Origin: Amaurobius ferox
Taxonomy: Eukaryota > Arthropoda > Arachnida > Araneae > Amaurobiidae
DNA: 64,000 bases
Direction: 5' to 3'
NCBI GenBank assembly: GCA_951213105.1
Contig: OX578142.1
Coordinates: 120,437,354-120,501,353 of the forward strand
Both the position numbers and the translations under genes were made by a program. A model generated the notes under the pieces. The model saw only the letters and a list, made by a program, of their open reading frames with translations, searched no databases and was not told where the DNA came from. Positions 60,340-64,000 of the stretch are shown here, piece by piece; position 1 is the stretch's first letter, and each line of letters opens with the position of its first letter.

Positions 60340-60830
60340 ATATAACTTAATCAACGTGAAAACTCAATTTAATGTGCAATATTTAAAGGATGGAGTTGGA
60401 TGGGGAAAATATGATAGTAGACTCCCAGCAGTGCAGGAGGATAAACTGAATTGTGCAATTGCACTATTTATGTGAAAATAATTTTAAAATTACATAAAAT
60501 TAACCAAAATATGAAAATAAGCTAGTTTAGTCAATCTAATGTACAATATTTAGAAGATGGAGATGGATTGAAAAATATATTTATGGACTCTTAGGATTAT
60601 CTGAGAATGCACACTGAATTGTGCAATCACACTATTTATGTGAAAATAATTGAAAAATTAATATTAGTAGTTAACTAAAATACAGAATTAAGCTAGTTTA
60701 GTCAATCAAATTTACAGTGACTAGGGAATGGAGATGGATGGGAAAGGATATCTGTATACTCTCAGCAATACACAGAGAATACAAACTGAATTGTGTAATC
60801 ACACTTTTTATGCATAAAATAATTTCATGA
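60340..60830. repeat. Tandem repeat, ~165-180-bp unit, 3 copies
   Basis: Three diverged units share AAGCTAGTTTAGTCAATC, GGAGATGGATGGGAAA, AACTGAATTGTGCAATCACA and CTATTTATGTGAAAATAATT. Confidence 0.7.
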
Positions 60831-62519
60831 CCACAGATCAATGATCCAACTGGTTGTGGCCTCCAAATAAAGGATTTTAGTTTAGAATAAAGAAAAAAAA
60901 TACACTTTACAAGAAAAAGATAAATTTCTAGAAATGGTGCAAAATAACGGAAATTAGAGAGGGAAAAGAAGCAAAAACTTATGGAAATCATAGATCTACA
61001 AAATAAGCAAAAATATGTGAATCCCTAAAATTAATAAAACAGAAGAAATTTGTGGTTCTATGGTAAAGTGGTATGCCTGTTTATCATAAAGTTGTAGCAA
61101 CAGCCATGTGGGACAGAAACCATAGCCTATAGGTCACAAGCCAAGACTAAACATTTGAACCAATAAAAATCCCCCTGTATAGTTAATTCAAAATGTCGTT
61201 CACATAAAAGTTGAACTGGTCAATCACTGGTCACCAGCGATACACCAATTCAATTTTCATCCATCCATTTTGGCTACCAGCTAGAGACAAATATATTAAA
61301 TCAAAAGATATATTCAAATCCAACCATCTAACTTAAGATGTCTTTTGCATGAAAGTAAAACTGGTTGATTATTGGCCAAAATGGTGTGATAGCTAGTAAA
61401 ATATTCAGATTAATTGTTAATTCCGATGATGAGGCATTGAAATATATCAAAATAATGATAAAAGATGTATATATGTATTACAATACATAAATTAACAGAA
61501 AGTATGTCAACCTATTAAAAAAATATAACTATTCGCTGACTCAAAATAAGTGACTCAAAAAAATAATAGTACTAACTGCTAAGCCCAAGAACAGAAAAGA
61601 AAAGTTAATATTAAGAAAAAACTCAGGACAGAATATGTATCAAATATGATCAGTATTTTAAAATAAATATTATTTAAAAGAAAAATGTTAAAAATGTATA
61701 CTATGATTGTGAAAATACATCAAATAAAAATAATCATATAATAAAAGAGAAAACTCAGATGCAAGCAAACTGCAATTTCTTGATAAAAGAAAAAATATGT
61801 ACAAACATAAAAGCAATTCCATTTTGAAAATTAAAATCAGTAAACAAATAGTTTCTTTCTTTAATATATTTATTGTAAAATACTCTGTTCATAGAAAAAA
61901 ATAAATATGAATAATAAATGAGGATAAAATCGAGTTGTTATGGCTTAAAAATAATATTTCCTTAAATATGAAGAGAAAAATAAATTAGCGATCTAAAGAA
62001 AAGATTATTTATATCACACAGTGATCTCTAAAATATATTGTAAAACAAAATTGATGTGATCAAAGAAAAGAACATGAATGCTAATTTCAAACTAAAATTG
62101 TACTTTCCAAATAAAAGAATTCCTAAGATGCAGACATAATATTGATTCCTCTAATTTAAGATATTTTCAAAATAAAAGTGATAGCAAAATAATAATAATC
62201 ATGCCTTTCTTTAATATACTAATTAAAAAGGCCTGTGATGGGAAAAGTTGTCTGAGAAGTAAGTAATAATGGATTCTTAATAGATTTTTAGGTGCTCAGT
62301 TCAGAAAAAATAGTAAAAAAATTCCATCACCCACCAATTTTACACAATTTCCAATTTTTAGTAGTATTTGGATTAAAATTAAGCGTATTGGTTATAAATG
62401 TGCTTAATTTTAATAATAAAAATAAATATATTTATTTTAATTTGCCATAATTTACAGCTAATTAGATGTATGTTATATATATCTTCATTGAAGTGCATTT
62501 TTGTGGTAAATAAAGAAAT
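60831..62519. other. AT-rich DNA
   Basis: No gene recognised. Confidence 0.4.
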
Positions 62520-62522
62520 TTT

Positions 62523-63793
62523 CATGAAACTTCTCACTCTTAAGATAGTAGAGGAATCTGCAGAACTGCACAGCTCTAGACTAAATGAAAAGAATCTGTT
62601 AGTCCCTGGCACTTCTTTCTCATGGTTTAGATATAGAGAAAGATATTTTCTTTCTTACTTTTCAGATGACGGTGGTTTAGTTTACTGTAGCGATACTGTA
62701 GCACATTCAACATAAAATATGAAGTCACCGATTGGAGGTTGTTCATCGATTCTTCAAAAAGAAGAATCAGAGTTGTGTTTCTCCATAATAACAATAAGTA
62801 TGTTTCAATGCCAGTAAGACATTCCGTACTTTGAAATACAAATTGATACATGAGTCTGACACATTAGTGACTGAATTCACGATGTCTTCTATAGACTAAA
62901 AAAGCAATATACATAAAATGTACATTAGTCCATACATTTGAAAGAACGATATGAAAATTTAGTCTTCATTCTCATTAAACTTAAGTACAATGATGATGGG
63001 TGGACGTGTTTGCGATGATCTTAAAGTCATATCTATGATTTTGGGACAACAAAGTGGATACACCAAATACCCATGTTTTTTGTGCGAGTGGAACATATGA
63101 TATCGACAGCAACATTAGATCAAGAAGAAATGGCCAGAAAGAGCCATATTAGAACCTGGAAGTAAAAATGTGCTACACAAAACTTTGGTTACTTGGGGAA
63201 ACATCCTTTTTTCCCCTGCTTCACATAAAGCTGGGATTGCTGAAGCAATTTGTCAAAGCTTTGTCGATAGAAGGAGAGTGTTTTAAATACATCTGTGCTA
63301 CATTTCCAGGGTTATCTACAGCAAATTGAAAGAAGGTATTTTTGTCGATCCAAACATCAGGAAACTTATGAAGGATAAACTTTTTGAAGAAAAAATGGAA
63401 ACTGTTGAAAAAGAAGTGTGGAAAGCTTTCAAGGAAACAGTGGTCAAATTTTTAGGAAATCACTATAAAATGATTGTAGAAGCCATGCTACAGAAATTCA
63501 AGGATTTGGGATACTCCATGAGCTTAAAATTGCACTTTCTCAACAATCATTTAGACTACTTTCCTGAAAATCAGGGAGCTATCAATGAAGAGCAAGGCGA
63601 GCAATTCCACCAACACATCAAGGAGATGGAAAGATGGTATCAGGGCAGGTGGAAAGTCAATATGATGGCTGAATATTCCTGGATGTTGGACAGAGATGAT
63701 CTGGGAAAAGAATTTCACAGAAAAAATTCAAAAGAAGATTTGAGGAAAAAGGAAAATGACACCACCCTAACAGCATTTTTTTTAGTGACGTAA
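62523..63793 (+). pseudogene. Broken copy of a repeated arthropod protein family
   Basis: In several frames the plus strand spells one protein: LKIVEESAELHSSRL, NLLVPGTSFSWFRYRE, DDGGLVYCSD (62523-62710), then WRLFIDSSKRRIRVVFLHNN (about 62735-62795), DLKVISMILGQQSGYTKYPC and FLCEWN (63022-63100), KKWPERAILEPGSKNVLHKT, and finally an open frame 63326-63793 with KLMKDKLFEEKMETVEKEVW, MSLKLHFLNNHLDYFPENQG and GEQFHQHIKEMERWYQGRW. I recall many uncharacterised arthropod and cnidarian proteins with this order. Their function is unknown to me, and the W-R-L-F-I-D-S-S-K block looks like an RNase-H-type fold. At least four frameshifts and several stops make this copy dead. Its copy number in genomes suggests a transposon origin. 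Confidence 0.75.
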
Positions 63794-64000
63794 GATTTAC
63801 GTCACACTGTGACTTTGGGACATCACAGGACGTTGCAGTACGTCTTAGCAATGTCATATTGAGGTCACAGCGAAGTCATTTTGGTCATTTTCATGGTCAT
63901 TTATGACGTCTCATATTAACTTGTTTGTGATGTCACATTATAATTGCCTTTGTAATGTCATCACATTGTTATGTGCTAATTAAATTGTGGAAACGTCACA
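63784..64000. repeat. Cluster of TGACGTCA-like and GTCAC motifs
   Basis: TGACGTAA / TTACGTCA forms a hairpin at 63786-63804 whose left arm contains the stop codon of the preceding frame. It is followed by about ten GTCA/TGAC motifs (for example GTCACACTGTGAC, TTATGACGTCTCA, GTGATGTCACA). This is the 3' flank of the broken family copy and is cut by the window edge. Confidence 0.55.

Overview
The window is eukaryotic, AT-rich, intron-bearing and crowded with transposons. Two conserved metazoan genes can be recognised by their exons: C12orf57 (protein C10) on the plus strand at the left edge, and the 3' end of a GTPBP2-type GTPase on the minus strand at 47.6-49.6 kb. The repeats (RTE LINE, Tc1/mariner, Tigger, piggyBac, hAT, Penelope-like remnants, SINEs) suit an invertebrate. 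An arthropod, perhaps a chelicerate, is my guess, but the sequence alone does not prove it. Almost all other open reading frames are transposase or reverse-transcriptase debris or chance.

Layout. 0.7-2.1 kb: the last two coding exons of C12orf57. 2.9-11.7 kb: a divergent inverted repeat (2.9-3.3 against 8.0-8.5 kb) around a piggyBac-like non-autonomous element (5.3-6.0), a Tigger/pogo element (6.1-7.9) and an almost full-length RTE LINE (8.5-11.7) with an 11-bp target duplication. 13.7-20.4 kb: three Tc1/mariner elements. The middle one is a nearly intact mariner carrying a 5S-rRNA-headed SINE. 22.3-25.9 kb: a 257-bp palindrome and a 2.6-kb non-autonomous hAT-like element with internal tandem repeats. 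26.5-30.9 kb: a Tc1 element split by a 3.0-kb unclassified transposon with 8-bp target duplications. 32.6-35.9 kb: a roughly 140-bp satellite array, itself invaded by two hAT elements and containing a flipped block between palindromes. 36-47.6 kb: mostly AT-rich DNA with local duplications, a candidate orphan exon near 42 kb and a duplicated 1-kb repeat. 47.6-49.6 kb: the two terminal GTPBP2 exons, with a foldback element in the intron. 49.8-56.3 kb: a decayed Tc1 element and Penelope-like repeats carrying hammerhead-like motifs. 62.5-63.8 kb: a broken copy of a protein family I recall as common in arthropod genomes.

The most unusual signal is a family of tiny insertions, about 58 bp (8.1, 22.4, 22.5, 28.9 and 53.1 kb, plus a 42-bp variant at 39.8 kb). 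The copies share both ends, carry imperfect inverted arms and, at four loci, are flanked by exact 13-14-bp target duplications. They are too short for known SINE or MITE classes and have no poly-A or simple-repeat tail. One pair of arms shows paired changes, as expected if the hairpin matters. I know of no described family that matches.

The two host genes are not functionally linked by anything seen here. C12orf57 lacks its first exon, and the GTPase lacks its N-terminal half; both missing parts must lie outside the window or in exons too diverged for me to see.
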